DNA from: GCA-2861595 sp035525365
Lineage (GTDB): Bacteria; Actinomycetota; Acidimicrobiia; Acidimicrobiales; GCA-2861595
Assembly (NCBI GenBank): GCA_035525365.1
Contig: DATLEK010000020.1
Span: 1-30,096, forward strand
Direction of reading: 5' to 3'
Length of the DNA stretch: 30,096 nucleotides
Shown: piece after piece, positions 13,429 to 22,014 of the stretch
How the letters are laid out: every line of letters begins with the position of its first letter
Numbering within the stretch: the first letter of the stretch is position 1
Translations under genes and position numbers: made by a program
Notes under the pieces: model-generated
The model's database searches: none
Told to the model about the DNA's origin: nothing
Seen by the model: only the letters and a program-made list of their open reading frames with translations

Positions 13429-14553
13429 GTGGCTGCGGTGGCGCTCGGCGCCCGCCTACTTCTCGGCCTGGTCGTCGCCGCCTACCTGGCCGCCACCGAC
13501 CGGCCGTGGCTGTTCCCCGACGAGGGGACGTACATGGCCGAGGCGGCCAGCGGCCGCTGGAAGGAGGGGCACGGCTACTCGGCCTTCCTGGCCCGCGTGT
13601 TCGACGTGGCCGGGCAGAGCGCCTGGCTACCCAAGGGGATCAACATCGTCGCCGGTGCCCTGGTGGCCGTGGTCGTCTACGAGATCGCCAGCCGGCTCAT
13701 CGAGCCGGCACGGGCGCGGGTGGCCGGCCTGGCAGTGGCCTGCTGGCCGTCCCTGGTGTTGTGGTCGGTGCTGGTGCTCAAGGACACCCTCGTGCTGCTG
13801 GCCGTCCTCGTCGTGCTGCTCGCCGCCCTGCGTGTTGCCGAGGGCGAGTGGGCTGCCATCGGCGTAGGCGTCCTGGCCCTGGCCGCCCTGGAACCGCTGC
13901 GGCTCTACGCCTTCGTGGTGGCGGCGCTGGCCGTGGCCGCTCCACTGGTGGTCCGCCTCGTGTCGGGGCAGCTACGCCGGGCCCTCCCCCTCGCCCTGTT
14001 CTTCCTCGCCGTATCCGGCCTGCTGGTCGTCACCGGGCACGGCCTCTTCGGCACCGGCTTCTTGTCCGACAACGCCACCGTGGAGCAGGTCGCCATCGCC
14101 CGGGAAGAGGGGTCCCGAGGAGACACCGGGTTCGCCGAGCCAGACGTTCGCGACAAGCGTGATGTCATCAAAGGGCTGCCTCGAGGGGCCACGTACGCCA
14201 TGGTGGGACCGTTTCCTTGGGATCCCCTGCCTCCCGCAGGCCGGCTGCTCGTCGTGGTGGAGCTTCCGGCATGGGTCGCGGCAATCGTTCTGGCTGCTCG
14301 GGGCGCTCGGAGAACAGGCCTGCGGGCGCTCCTCCGGTCGTGGTCCGCCCTGGTGGCCTTCGCCCTCGGCATCCTCGCCGTGCTGTCGGTATTCGAGGGC
14401 AACGCCGGCACCGCCCTGCGACAGCGGGCGCTCGTCATACCCGTCGTTCTTTGCCTGGCCGTGCTCGGCCCCGGCCGAGAAATGACTTATTCCGGATCTT
14501 CTGCTCGCCTTAAGCAAATCTTCAGGATTGGCCGTCACACTGGTCCGTTATGA
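13429..14553 (+). CDS. GT-C-like polytopic membrane glycosyltransferase
   Basis: An integral membrane protein of 374 residues with about nine hydrophobic helices. After the first helix comes FPDEGTY (residues ~26-32), an Asp-Glu pair in the first outer loop, as in GT-C enzymes of the GT39/ArnT type that use polyprenyl-phosphate sugars. A soluble outer loop (~205-255) precedes the last helices. It probably transfers sugars outside the membrane or helps assemble the polymer; the assignment to a particular GT family is tentative. The start is GTG 13429, 45 bp after the dehydrogenase. The 3' end is odd: the last ~17 codons (SARLKQIFRIGRHTGPL) consist of the regulatory box and -10 of the next gene, so promoter and coding sequence coincide. 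The stop overlaps the next ATG by ATGA. Confidence 0.75.
   Translation: MAAVALGARLLLGLVVAAYLAATDRPWLFPDEGTYMAEAASGRWKEGHGYSAFLARVFDVAGQSAWLPKGINIVAGALVAVVVYEIASRLIEPARARVAGLAVACWPSLVLWSVLVLKDTLVLLAVLVVLLAALRVAEGEWAAIGVGVLALAALEPLRLYAFVVAALAVAAPLVVRLVSGQLRRALPLALFFLAVSGLLVVTGHGLFGTGFLSDNATVEQVAIAREEGSRGDTGFAEPDVRDKRDVIKGLPRGATYAMVGPFPWDPLPPAGRLLVVVELPAWVAAIVLAARGARRTGLRALLRSWSALVAFALGILAVLSVFEGNAGTALRQRALVIPVVLCLAVLGPGREMTYSGSSARLKQIFRIGRHTGPL
14508..14541 (+). promoter_or_regulatory. Direct-repeat regulatory box and -10, copy b
   Basis: Units CCTTAAGCAA and ATCTTCAGGAT are repeated at 11 bp, with a possible third unit ATCTTCTGCTC just upstream (14496-14506). CACACT (14536-14541) follows nine bases after CAGG and ends eight bases before ATG 14550, so the transcript would be leaderless. 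The box lies inside the last codons of the upstream gene. Confidence 0.6.
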
Positions 14554-15698
14554 ACCAGGTGCCCCTCTGGGGCTACCCGCCTGTCTTCTTGGGCTCAGTC
14601 GCGCTGGCCCTCCTCTTCACGCCGATCGCCCTGCGCCTGGCCCTGCGGCGGGGGATCCTCGACCACCCCGGAGCCATCAAGGCGCAGTCCTCTCCCGTGC
14701 CCTATCTCGGGGGGGCGGCCATCGTGGTGTCCTTCGCCGTGGCCGTGGCCGTGCTCGCCCTGATCCGGCCCCCGGTGTCGGGCCTGGGACAACTCACGGC
14801 GCTCCTCGCCATAGCCGTGGCATTGGCGCTGTTGGGATTGATCGACGATCTACGTGGCCTTTCGCCCATGCTGCGACTTGGTTTCCAGGTGGCGGCAGGG
14901 GTCGGTGTGTGGGCCTGCGGCGTGGAAGCCCACCTGCTCGGGCCGGACGTCGCCGACGCCGCCGTCACCGTCCTATGGGTGGTCGCCGTGACCAATGCCT
15001 TCAACCTGCTCGACAACATGGACGGCCTGTCGGCGGGGGTGGCGGCCATCGCCTCGATGTTCCTGTTCATCGTCGCCTACCTCAACGGGCAGTTCCTCGT
15101 GGCCACCCTCGCAATCGCCCTGGCCGGGGTCGCCGCCGGGTTCCTGCGCCACAACTTCCAGCCGGCCCGCATCTACATGGGCGACGCTGGCAGCCTCTTC
15201 CTTGGTTTCCTCCTCGCCGTGCTGTCCCTCAAGCTGCGTACCCGCATCGTCACCCGCACCACCTTCCTCGTCCCGATGGTCATCCTCGGGATCGCTCTTT
15301 TCGACACCACCCTGGTCACCGTCACCCGCCTTATCCACCATCGCAGCCCCATGATGGGCGGCCGGGACCACACCAGCCACCGCCTCGTCCACGTCGGCAT
15401 CCCGGTGCGGGCCACCGTCGGCCTCATCTACGCCGCCTGTGTGGCCCTCGGGTGGCTGGGCGTGGTCATGTCCAGGCTCGACCGCTCGACCAGCTTCATT
15501 CTCATGGGCCTGGTCCTCGCCGTGGCCCTCTTCCTCGGCGTCCTGCTGGCCATGGTCCCTGTGTACGACACCAGCCGGCGCCGCCACCTGGCCATCCGTG
15601 AGCTCACGCCGGACGAGCGCCACCAACGGGAGGCACCACGAGACGGGCCACGGGTCCTCCCCACCCCCGCCACCGAAGCCACGGCGGGAAAGAGATGA
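14550..15698 (+). CDS. WecA/TagO-like polyprenyl-phosphate sugar-1-phosphate transferase
   Basis: A 382-residue polytopic membrane enzyme of glycosyltransferase family 4. It starts lipid-linked polysaccharide synthesis by moving a HexNAc-1-phosphate from UDP to undecaprenyl (or decaprenyl) phosphate at the inner membrane face. Family motifs are all present: LDHPGAIKAQSSPVPYLGG (38-55), IDDLRG (98-103), NAFNLLDNMDGL (149-160), YMGDAGSLFLGF (209-220) and the cytoplasmic loop GGRDHTSHRL (270-279). About ten membrane helices are visible. The ATG overlaps the preceding stop, but a direct-repeat promoter also lies immediately upstream, so this gene can be transcribed separately. The C-terminal ~45 residues are a charged tail. 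It overlaps the O-antigen-ligase gene by ATGA. In actinobacteria such enzymes also serve arabinogalactan or teichoic-acid-like polymers. Confidence 0.92.
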   Translation: MNQVPLWGYPPVFLGSVALALLFTPIALRLALRRGILDHPGAIKAQSSPVPYLGGAAIVVSFAVAVAVLALIRPPVSGLGQLTALLAIAVALALLGLIDDLRGLSPMLRLGFQVAAGVGVWACGVEAHLLGPDVADAAVTVLWVVAVTNAFNLLDNMDGLSAGVAAIASMFLFIVAYLNGQFLVATLAIALAGVAAGFLRHNFQPARIYMGDAGSLFLGFLLAVLSLKLRTRIVTRTTFLVPMVILGIALFDTTLVTVTRLIHHRSPMMGGRDHTSHRLVHVGIPVRATVGLIYAACVALGWLGVVMSRLDRSTSFILMGLVLAVALFLGVLLAMVPVYDTSRRRHLAIRELTPDERHQREAPRDGPRVLPTPATEATAGKR

Positions 15699-18052
15699 AG
15701 TCCTCGTCGGCCGAGCTGAGCCGGGAACAACGCGACGGCACCAAGCCGCCTCGCAAGGGTGCCGCAGAGCGCCGGCCAGCCCCTGAGGCCGTGGCGCCGT
15801 CCCCCCGTCTCACGCAATACGTGAAGTTCACCGGCGGCCTCTGGCTCTTGGTCCTGCTGCTCTGGGCCCGCCAGGAGCTGCGGGCCGGCGGCTCGGTGGT
15901 CTTCCTGCTGGCCGCCAGCGTGGCCGCCGTGTTCGTCGGTGCCACCGTCGTGCGCCTGGCCCGCCGCCAGGAACCGCTAGCCACCGTGAGCCGAGCCGTC
16001 CTCCTCGTGTTACTTGCGGCGATACCTGTTTTGTTCGACCCCCGCACTCAGGACGTGTTCAACGTGACGAGGTTCACCCTCGTGGTGGTGAGCGCCTTCG
16101 CCCTCGGCGGCCTTTTGCTGGCGGGGCGGGTACGGGGCGAGGAGGGAGGGCCGTGGCGGAACGGGCTGCACTGGCCGGTCCTGGCGCTGGTCGCCTGGAC
16201 GGCGATGGCCACCGCCGCCAGCCTGAATCCCAGGCTCAGCCTTCTCGGCGACTACCAGTCCTACGACGGGCTGTACTCCACAATGGCCTTCGCCCTGGTC
16301 TTCTTCGCCATAGCCAGGGTCTTCACCATCGACCACATGAAGATGGCCGTCTCCGTTCTGTTCTTCGCCGGTGGCGGGCTCTGCGTGCTGTACGGGCTGA
16401 TGCAGTTGCACGACCGCCAGTGGGGAGGCTCGTGGGACTGGGTCAACTGGGGTAAGGCGGGCTCGTTCTCCGCGACCTCCGCCATCTGGTCCACCTTCGG
16501 CAACCCCAACCACCTGGCCGGGTTCCTTGCCATCCTCATTCCTATCGGCCTGGTCCTGCTGCTCCTCTACCGCAGTTGGTGGGTCCGAGGCCTCGTGGTG
16601 GCGATCAACGCCGGGCTTCTCCTGGAGATGCTCCACACCACGACGCGTGGCGCCTGGCTCGGAGCCATCGTCGCCCTGGTCATCGTCGGGCTACTGCTGC
16701 TGCCCGACATCCTCCGGCGGCCGGCGGTGGCGTTCTCGCTGGGTGGCATGGTGGCGGTGGTCGTCCTGGCGTCTGCTCTCGCGTTGAACTCTGGTGGGGA
16801 GTTGGCCCGTCAGCTCGGTTCGGCCTTTGAGGTCGGCGGCAAGAGCACGGCGTCGCAGCGCTTCGAGCTGTGGGGGGCGGGCGTACGGATGGCCGGCGAC
16901 CGCCCACTGGTGGGCGTGGGGCCAGACGTTTACGCCAGTGTCTTTCAGCCTTACAAGAGCGCCAAGCTGGCCCGCCTCTTTGGTCAAAACATCGGTGTCA
17001 ACGGTCCTCACAACGTCTTCGTGAGCCACCTGGCCGGTCTCGGGTACCCCGGTCTGGTGCTCTTCGTCTCCTTGCTCGCCTTCGCCGGCCTCCGGGCCGT
17101 CGGCGCCTGGCGTCGCCTACGCGCCATCGAGAAGGGGACCGAGGGCGTCGATCAAGGGCGTGCCCGTGAGGCGCGCCTGGTGCTGACCGCGGTCGTCGGC
17201 GGGCTCTTCGCCTACCTGGTGCAGGCCAGCTTCAACGTCCAGCAGCTTGGGCTCACCTTTGCCTTCTGGGCTCTCCTTGGGCTGTTGTGCGTGCTCGCTT
17301 CGGGGGCCGGCGTGCCTGCCACGCTCCGCCCTCGGATGCTGTTCTCGCGTCCTTCTCCCGACGACCTGAGCCTCGCCCCAGCCGAGCAGATCGGGCCGTC
17401 CAAGGCCAGCGCCGCCCACCGCACCCCTACTACCCGCTCGTCGGTGGCAACCCCGGGCCAGGGGGCCGAACCCGCCGTTCCCGTTCTCGTCATGCTCGGC
17501 GCTGTGATCCTCATGGTCTTCACTGCCTTCGCCAGCAGGCCGTACCGGGCAGAGCGCAGCTTCTATCGCGGATCCCTCTCGCAGAGTGTGAGCGCACGCC
17601 TGCGCCAAACTGATCCGGAGCGAGCTGCTCGACTAGCCGTAGAAGCCCACGAGAAGCTTGAGAAGGCGATCCGGCTCAACCCGTGGGAGCCCACGTACCT
17701 GGCGTTTCTGGCCAACGGCCGCTTCGGCTTCGCCACCCGGCTCCCTGCCGGATCGCCACAGCAGCTCGGCGCCCTGCGCCATGCGCGCCAGCTCTACGAA
17801 CGCGCTCTTCCTCTCGATCCACGAGATGCGGACCTGCTGCGCCGCTATGCCGGAGTTCTTATGAGCATCCACTCGCTGGACCGCCGTGAGGCGGCGACAG
17901 GGAACGCGAAAGCCGAGGCGATTGCTCTCATGCGTCGTGCGGTGCGGGCCAACCCATTCGACACGAGCATCGCCGAAGAGTTGCGCATGCTCAGTGCTGC
18001 TCGACCACCGGCTGCCCCCTTACCGCCTACCCCATCACCGACCAAGCCCTGA
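15695..18052 (+). CDS. O-antigen ligase/polymerase family protein with TPR tail
   Basis: A 785-residue membrane protein. A basic cytosolic N-terminus (~45 residues) precedes about twelve helices with the Wzy/WaaL (O-antigen ligase) domain. GNPNHLAGFLAILIPIGL is near residue 270 and TTRGAWLGAIVALV near 313. RFELWGAGVRMAGDRPLVGVGPD is followed by a large outer loop ending NGPHNVFVSHLAGLGYPGL (~445), the region that holds the catalytic Arg/His of the family. A linker (~550-590), one more helix (VLVMLGAVILMVFTAFA) and a ~160-residue TPR-like domain follow, with LEKAIRLNPWEPTYLAFLA, YERALPLDPRDADLLRRYA and MRRAVRANPFDTSIAEELR. It probably polymerises or ligates the glycan made by the cluster. It is convergent with the 18100 gene, 47 bp away, with no obvious terminator. 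Confidence 0.9.
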   Translation: MKSSSAELSREQRDGTKPPRKGAAERRPAPEAVAPSPRLTQYVKFTGGLWLLVLLLWARQELRAGGSVVFLLAASVAAVFVGATVVRLARRQEPLATVSRAVLLVLLAAIPVLFDPRTQDVFNVTRFTLVVVSAFALGGLLLAGRVRGEEGGPWRNGLHWPVLALVAWTAMATAASLNPRLSLLGDYQSYDGLYSTMAFALVFFAIARVFTIDHMKMAVSVLFFAGGGLCVLYGLMQLHDRQWGGSWDWVNWGKAGSFSATSAIWSTFGNPNHLAGFLAILIPIGLVLLLLYRSWWVRGLVVAINAGLLLEMLHTTTRGAWLGAIVALVIVGLLLLPDILRRPAVAFSLGGMVAVVVLASALALNSGGELARQLGSAFEVGGKSTASQRFELWGAGVRMAGDRPLVGVGPDVYASVFQPYKSAKLARLFGQNIGVNGPHNVFVSHLAGLGYPGLVLFVSLLAFAGLRAVGAWRRLRAIEKGTEGVDQGRAREARLVLTAVVGGLFAYLVQASFNVQQLGLTFAFWALLGLLCVLASGAGVPATLRPRMLFSRPSPDDLSLAPAEQIGPSKASAAHRTPTTRSSVATPGQGAEPAVPVLVMLGAVILMVFTAFASRPYRAERSFYRGSLSQSVSARLRQTDPERAARLAVEAHEKLEKAIRLNPWEPTYLAFLANGRFGFATRLPAGSPQQLGALRHARQLYERALPLDPRDADLLRRYAGVLMSIHSLDRREAATGNAKAEAIALMRRAVRANPFDTSIAEELRMLSAARPPAAPLPPTPSPTKP

Positions 18053-18099
18053 TCAGGCACAAGGCATTCCTGGGGCACCCTCCTGAGGCCGCGCCAGAC

Positions 18100-18606
18100 T
18101 CAGCTGCGCTGGCGTCGGCTCATTAACAGCGAACTCACCAACCCACCGGCAACGCCAGCTACGCCGGCCAACAACACCAGTGCAGGGGTGTCGTCGGAGG
18201 GGTCGGACTTGGGCGCCGGCGTGGGCCGCGCCAACGGGCTCCCTCCGGCGCCCGTTACCTCGAAGGCGGCGCGGCCAGTAGCTGAAACGCTTCCGTCAGG
18301 AGCCCGGCCGATGACGACGATGGCGTAAAGGCCCTCGTCTGCTCTGGGGATTGTGACCGCCGACGAGAAGTTGGGCCCAGTAGGCCGAGCCAGCATCGGG
18401 CCGTCGAGAGCGTTCCACCGCACCTCCACTGCGCCCGGCACGGAGTTACCCTCGACCAACACCTCGCTGCTCGCCGGACCGGAGGCATCCGGCTTGATCG
18501 ACAAGAGGGGCTGCGGCACGCATGCCCACGACTGCCCAGCGGCCAACGCCAGCACCGACAGGCCGCTAGCCGCCACAGTCGTGGCCCACACTGCACGACG
18601 TCCCAC
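18100..18606 (-). CDS. Signal-peptide/Ig-like/tail-anchor protein B
   Basis: A 168-residue exported protein. The signal sequence ends in the motif SWACVPQP (residue ~28), so the mature protein would begin near a cysteine. One Ig-like domain (~35-125) contains SEVLVEG, VEVRWNALDGPML and AFEVTG. After a Pro-rich linker the C-terminus has one Ala/Gly-rich helix (LVLLAGVAGVAGGLVSSLL) and a basic end SRRQRS, giving a cell-surface orientation. It is clearly paralogous to the 21388-21948 product. The start is GTG 18606, two bases after the stop of the pseudo-FtsH gene, so it is the last gene of that operon. Position suggests that these anchored proteins are partners or clients of the pseudo-FtsH machine; this is inference. 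No enzyme motif is present. Confidence 0.82.
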   Translation of the reverse strand: MGRRAVWATTVAASGLSVLALAAGQSWACVPQPLLSIKPDASGPASSEVLVEGNSVPGAVEVRWNALDGPMLARPTGPNFSSAVTIPRADEGLYAIVVIGRAPDGSVSATGRAAFEVTGAGGSPLARPTPAPKSDPSDDTPALVLLAGVAGVAGGLVSSLLMSRRQRS

Positions 18607-18608
18607 CG

Positions 18609-21332
18609 TTAGCGCCTCGCCAGCGGCTCGGGGTGAGGGGCGTCGAGAGCCGCGCCTGCCACCAGCTGCTCCAGTTCATCCGCGGAAAGGGTTTCCTGCT
18701 CGATGAGGGCTTCGGCCACGCGATCGAGGGTCTGGCGTGAGACGACGAGCACATCACGGGCTCGGCTCGAGGCGTCCTCGAGCACCCTGTGCACGTCGGC
18801 CTCGATTACAAGCGACGCGTTGTTCGAGTAGGCGGGACCGGCGCCCGGCATCCCCTCGGCGTAGGCGAAAGGCGCCAGGCCGAGATCCGGGCTCATGCCC
18901 AGTTCACACACCATTCGCCGGGCGATGCTCCCGGCCCGGTCCAGGTCGGCTGCGCCCGCGGCAAGTACGTCGTCGAAGGCCAATCGCTCGGCCTCCCGCC
19001 CGGCCACGAGCACGGTCAGATGGTCGAGGAGGCTGGAACGGGAGTGGGCACCGACCTCGGGCCCCCCCAGCAGGTTGCAGGTTGCCAGCGACCCGCCACG
19101 GCCGACGATGCTGAGCCGCTGCGGCACCCGGCCCCCCAGCGCCCGGGCCACCAGGGCATGGCCGACGCTGTGGAAGGCCACCAGTGCCTGCTCCCTCGAG
19201 GAAAGAGCCAGACCTCGGGACGAGACTCCTGTCATGGCCCGGTCCACGGCCTCCTCCAATGCTCCCATGTTCACCTGGTCGCCACCCAGCCGGGCGGTGA
19301 GGAGGGTCGCTTCGTTGACCACGTTGGCCAGGTCGGCCCCGGAGAAGCCCTGGGTGATGGCAGCCAACGCGTCGGCATCTACGTCATCAGCGAGCCCCTT
19401 GCCGTCCAGGTAGAGCCCGAGGATGGCCCGCCTCCCCGCTCGGTCCGGGAGGCTGATCACCACGTGGCGGTCGAAGCGTCCCGGGCGCACCAGGGCGGGG
19501 TCCAGCACATCGGGCCGGTTGGTGGCAGCCATGACGATCACGCCGGTGCGAGCCTCGAAGCCGTCCAGCTCCACGAGGATCTGGTTCAGCGTCTGTTCCC
19601 GGTCACGGCCCCCGTCGAGCGACACACCGCGGCGGGCGCCGATGGCGTCGATCTCGTCGATGAACACGATGGCCGGCGCCACCGAGCGGGCCTCGGCAAA
19701 GAGGTCACGCACCCGCGATGCTCCCTCGCCGACGAACACCTCCACGAACTCGCTGCCGGCCACCGAGAAGAAGGCGGCGTTTGCCTCGCCGGCCACGGCC
19801 CGGGCCAGCAGCGTCTTTCCGGCACCGGGCGGCCCCGAGAGCAGGATGCCCCGCGGCACGGTGGCACCCATGCGGGCGAAGCGGTCGGGATCGGCCAGGT
19901 AGTCCTTGATCTCCTCAAGCTCGGCGAGGGCGTCGTCCACGCCGGCCAGGTCCCCAAAGCCCACCCGGTCCGAGGAGGAGAAGCGCCGGCCGATGCCCCG
20001 ATCGCGCAACGACAGCCGCCGCTGGCGCTCCGGCGCTTCCAGGATGTGCTGAAGAGCTTCGTCCAGCTCCGTCTGCGATATCGCTGCCTTGCCTGCTCGC
20101 GCCGCCAGCAGGGCCCCCTCGTTGAGGACGTTGGCCAGGTCCGCGCCGGTGAGACCGATGGCCCGCCGGGCGATGTCGGCCAGGTCCACCTCCGCCTCCA
20201 GGCGCTTGCGGCCGCCGTGGAGGGCGAGTATGGCCAGTCGGGCCTCCTCGTCGGGGCGTTCCAGGCCGACGCTGCGGTCGAAACGGCCGGGGCGGAGCAG
20301 GGCCTGGTCGAGCACGTCGGGGCGGTTCGTCGCGGCCAGCACCACCAAGCCGTCGGAGCTGGAGAACCCGTCCATCTCGGCCAGGATCTGGTTCAGAGCC
20401 TGCTCCTGCTCGGCGTTGACCGTGGTCGTTCCCCGTGCCCGCCCGACGGAGTCCAGCTCGTCGATGAAGATCACCGCCGGCGCGTGCTCCCTCGCCTCCC
20501 GGAACAGCTCACGTACCCGCGAAGCGCCCACTCCGACGTAGATCTCCACGAAGTCCGAGCCGGAGATGGAAAAGAAGCTGGCCGAGGCCTCCCCGGCCAG
20601 AGCTCGGGCCAGCAGCGTCTTCCCGCAGCCCGGCGGGCCGTACAGCAGCACCCCCTTGGGCACCGCCGCCCCCAGTTCGGTGAAGCGATCGGGCTCAGAA
20701 AGGAACTCCTGGATCTCCTTCAGCTCACGCACCGCGGCGTCCTGGCCGGCGACGTCGGCGAAGGTGACCTTCACGTCCTCCGCGGTTATGCGCACCGCTC
20801 CGCTGCGAACGGCGAAGAGGCCGGATCCCCGCTTGTAGGACAAGATGAGGTAGATGAACATCAGGGTGATGATCAGCCCGGGCAGCAGGATGCTGGCCAG
20901 CGAGGCGACCCGCTTGCCCACCTGCTGATCGACGGTGGCGGGAATGCGCCGCTCCACCACCAGGGTGAGCAGATCGTGCTGCATCCCCTTCAGCAGGGGA
21001 ACGTTGTAGCGCCCGACGGACCCGTCGTCCTGGGTGTAGTCGCCGATGACGTAGGCATCCTCGTCGAGGAACTCGACGTTACGAATTCGACCACCCGAGA
21101 CCAGGTCGTAGAACTGGTCGAAGCGCAGCCGGTCCCCGCCCACGTGTGGGCGCGCCAGTTCGAGCACGCCCACATAGCAAAGAAGCAGAATCGCGAACCC
21201 GATACCGACCCACAGACCTAGGCGGCTCTTGCGCGGCTTGCGGCTGTCCTTACGAGGACGAACCCGTCTGCCCTTGGTACTGCTGCGGGTGGCTCCGCCG
21301 CGTTCGGCGGAGCCACCGTGGTTGGTAGTCAC
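18609..21332 (-). CDS. FtsH-like protein with two AAA+ modules and degenerate M41 site
   Basis: A 907-residue membrane AAA+ protein. It has a basic N-terminus, TM1 (~38-59), an FtsH-type extracytoplasmic domain (~60-140), TM2 (~145-166) and a first AAA+ (~185-435). That module has GPPGCGKT, VIFIDELDS, the pore loop IYVG and an arginine finger in RPGRFDR. A second AAA+ (~455-700) has GPPGAGKT, IVFIDEIDA, the pore loop VFVG and RPGRFDR. The last ~200 residues resemble peptidase M41, but HExxH is replaced by HSVGH (721-725): both zinc His remain and the catalytic Glu is Ser. The third-ligand region (GAADLDRAGSIARR) looks conserved. Normal FtsH is ~610-750 residues with one AAA+. So both ATPases appear active while proteolysis is probably lost, giving an unfoldase or membrane-extraction chaperone. 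It lies between two paralogous surface-protein genes. The start at 21332 gives the expected N-terminus. Confidence 0.93.
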   Translation of the reverse strand: MTTNHGGSAERGGATRSSTKGRRVRPRKDSRKPRKSRLGLWVGIGFAILLLCYVGVLELARPHVGGDRLRFDQFYDLVSGGRIRNVEFLDEDAYVIGDYTQDDGSVGRYNVPLLKGMQHDLLTLVVERRIPATVDQQVGKRVASLASILLPGLIITLMFIYLILSYKRGSGLFAVRSGAVRITAEDVKVTFADVAGQDAAVRELKEIQEFLSEPDRFTELGAAVPKGVLLYGPPGCGKTLLARALAGEASASFFSISGSDFVEIYVGVGASRVRELFREAREHAPAVIFIDELDSVGRARGTTTVNAEQEQALNQILAEMDGFSSSDGLVVLAATNRPDVLDQALLRPGRFDRSVGLERPDEEARLAILALHGGRKRLEAEVDLADIARRAIGLTGADLANVLNEGALLAARAGKAAISQTELDEALQHILEAPERQRRLSLRDRGIGRRFSSSDRVGFGDLAGVDDALAELEEIKDYLADPDRFARMGATVPRGILLSGPPGAGKTLLARAVAGEANAAFFSVAGSEFVEVFVGEGASRVRDLFAEARSVAPAIVFIDEIDAIGARRGVSLDGGRDREQTLNQILVELDGFEARTGVIVMAATNRPDVLDPALVRPGRFDRHVVISLPDRAGRRAILGLYLDGKGLADDVDADALAAITQGFSGADLANVVNEATLLTARLGGDQVNMGALEEAVDRAMTGVSSRGLALSSREQALVAFHSVGHALVARALGGRVPQRLSIVGRGGSLATCNLLGGPEVGAHSRSSLLDHLTVLVAGREAERLAFDDVLAAGAADLDRAGSIARRMVCELGMSPDLGLAPFAYAEGMPGAGPAYSNNASLVIEADVHRVLEDASSRARDVLVVSRQTLDRVAEALIEQETLSADELEQLVAGAALDAPHPEPLARR

Positions 21333-21387
21333 CCGTATATGGTCGCGCCGCCCGCCCCCGCGGCGGCGACCTCAGGCACTCTTGAGG

Positions 21388-21948
21388 TCAGAGTGCCCGG
21401 CCGGCGCCGACCGGCACCCGCCGGCGCCCGAGAGCAGCTACGGCCGCACCGCCCGACAGTGCCGCCGCCCCCACGCCGAGCAGGGCGGCGCCGATCAGCA
21501 GGCTGCCGTCGGTGCCGGAGCCTCCGGAGGAGGCGCTCTTCGCCGCGGTCCACGGCGAGGTGGACCTGGCGGCTGTAGCGGTGGAGGCAGACGACGGTGT
21601 GACCTCGAAGGGGATACGGCCCACGCCAGCGTCCCCGGAGACGACCATGATGGCGTGCACGCCCGGCTCACTGTCGGGGATCGTGGCGTTCGCCTCGAAG
21701 CGGCGGAACTCGTCGGCCATCGCCGTGCCGATCACGGGACCGCGAACGCCGTCCCAGCGAAGCTCGACGGGGCCTGCCGGCGCCACCGCTTCGCCCCGCA
21801 CCATCACCGGGCTGCGGGGGGGGCCGGATTCCAGGCTGGTGGACACCACCCTCGGCTGCGCCGTGCATGCCCAGGCCAACGCGCCTCCGCTCAGGACCAA
21901 TCCGGCCACTCCGACCACAGCAACACTGCCCACCCGTCGCAACGACAT
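21388..21948 (-). CDS. Signal-peptide/Ig-like/tail-anchor protein A
   Basis: A 186-residue exported protein, paralogue of the 18100-18606 product. The signal sequence ends ALAWACTAQP. An Ig-like domain holds SPVMVRGEAV, VELRWDGVRGPVIG and PGVHAIMVV, and a Ser/Ala/Thr-rich linker follows. A Gly/Ala-rich helix (SLLIGAALLGVGAAALSGGAAVAAL) ends in RRRVPVG. ATG 21948 is preferred over in-frame upstream starts because it begins the signal peptide and has GAGGAGACGGAG just before it. It is the first gene of the three-gene pseudo-FtsH operon, driven from the direct-repeat promoter at 22015-22050 with a leader of ~60 nt. The function is unknown; it is probably a surface or envelope adaptor. Confidence 0.83.
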   Translation of the reverse strand: MSLRRVGSVAVVGVAGLVLSGGALAWACTAQPRVVSTSLESGPPRSPVMVRGEAVAPAGPVELRWDGVRGPVIGTAMADEFRRFEANATIPDSEPGVHAIMVVSGDAGVGRIPFEVTPSSASTATAARSTSPWTAAKSASSGGSGTDGSLLIGAALLGVGAAALSGGAAVAALGRRRVPVGAGRAL

Positions 21949-22014
21949 CTCCGTCTCCTCTTTTCGTTGGTTTTTCGTGACAGAGACCCGCCGGAGCCCC
22001 TGTCCTTTGCTTCC

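Noticed and set aside
18789..21221. An 810-codon plus-strand open frame antisense to the FtsH-like gene
   Set aside because: Its translation is low-complexity, His/Gln/Gly-rich and mirrors third-position GC of the real gene. The minus strand has full AAA+ motifs.
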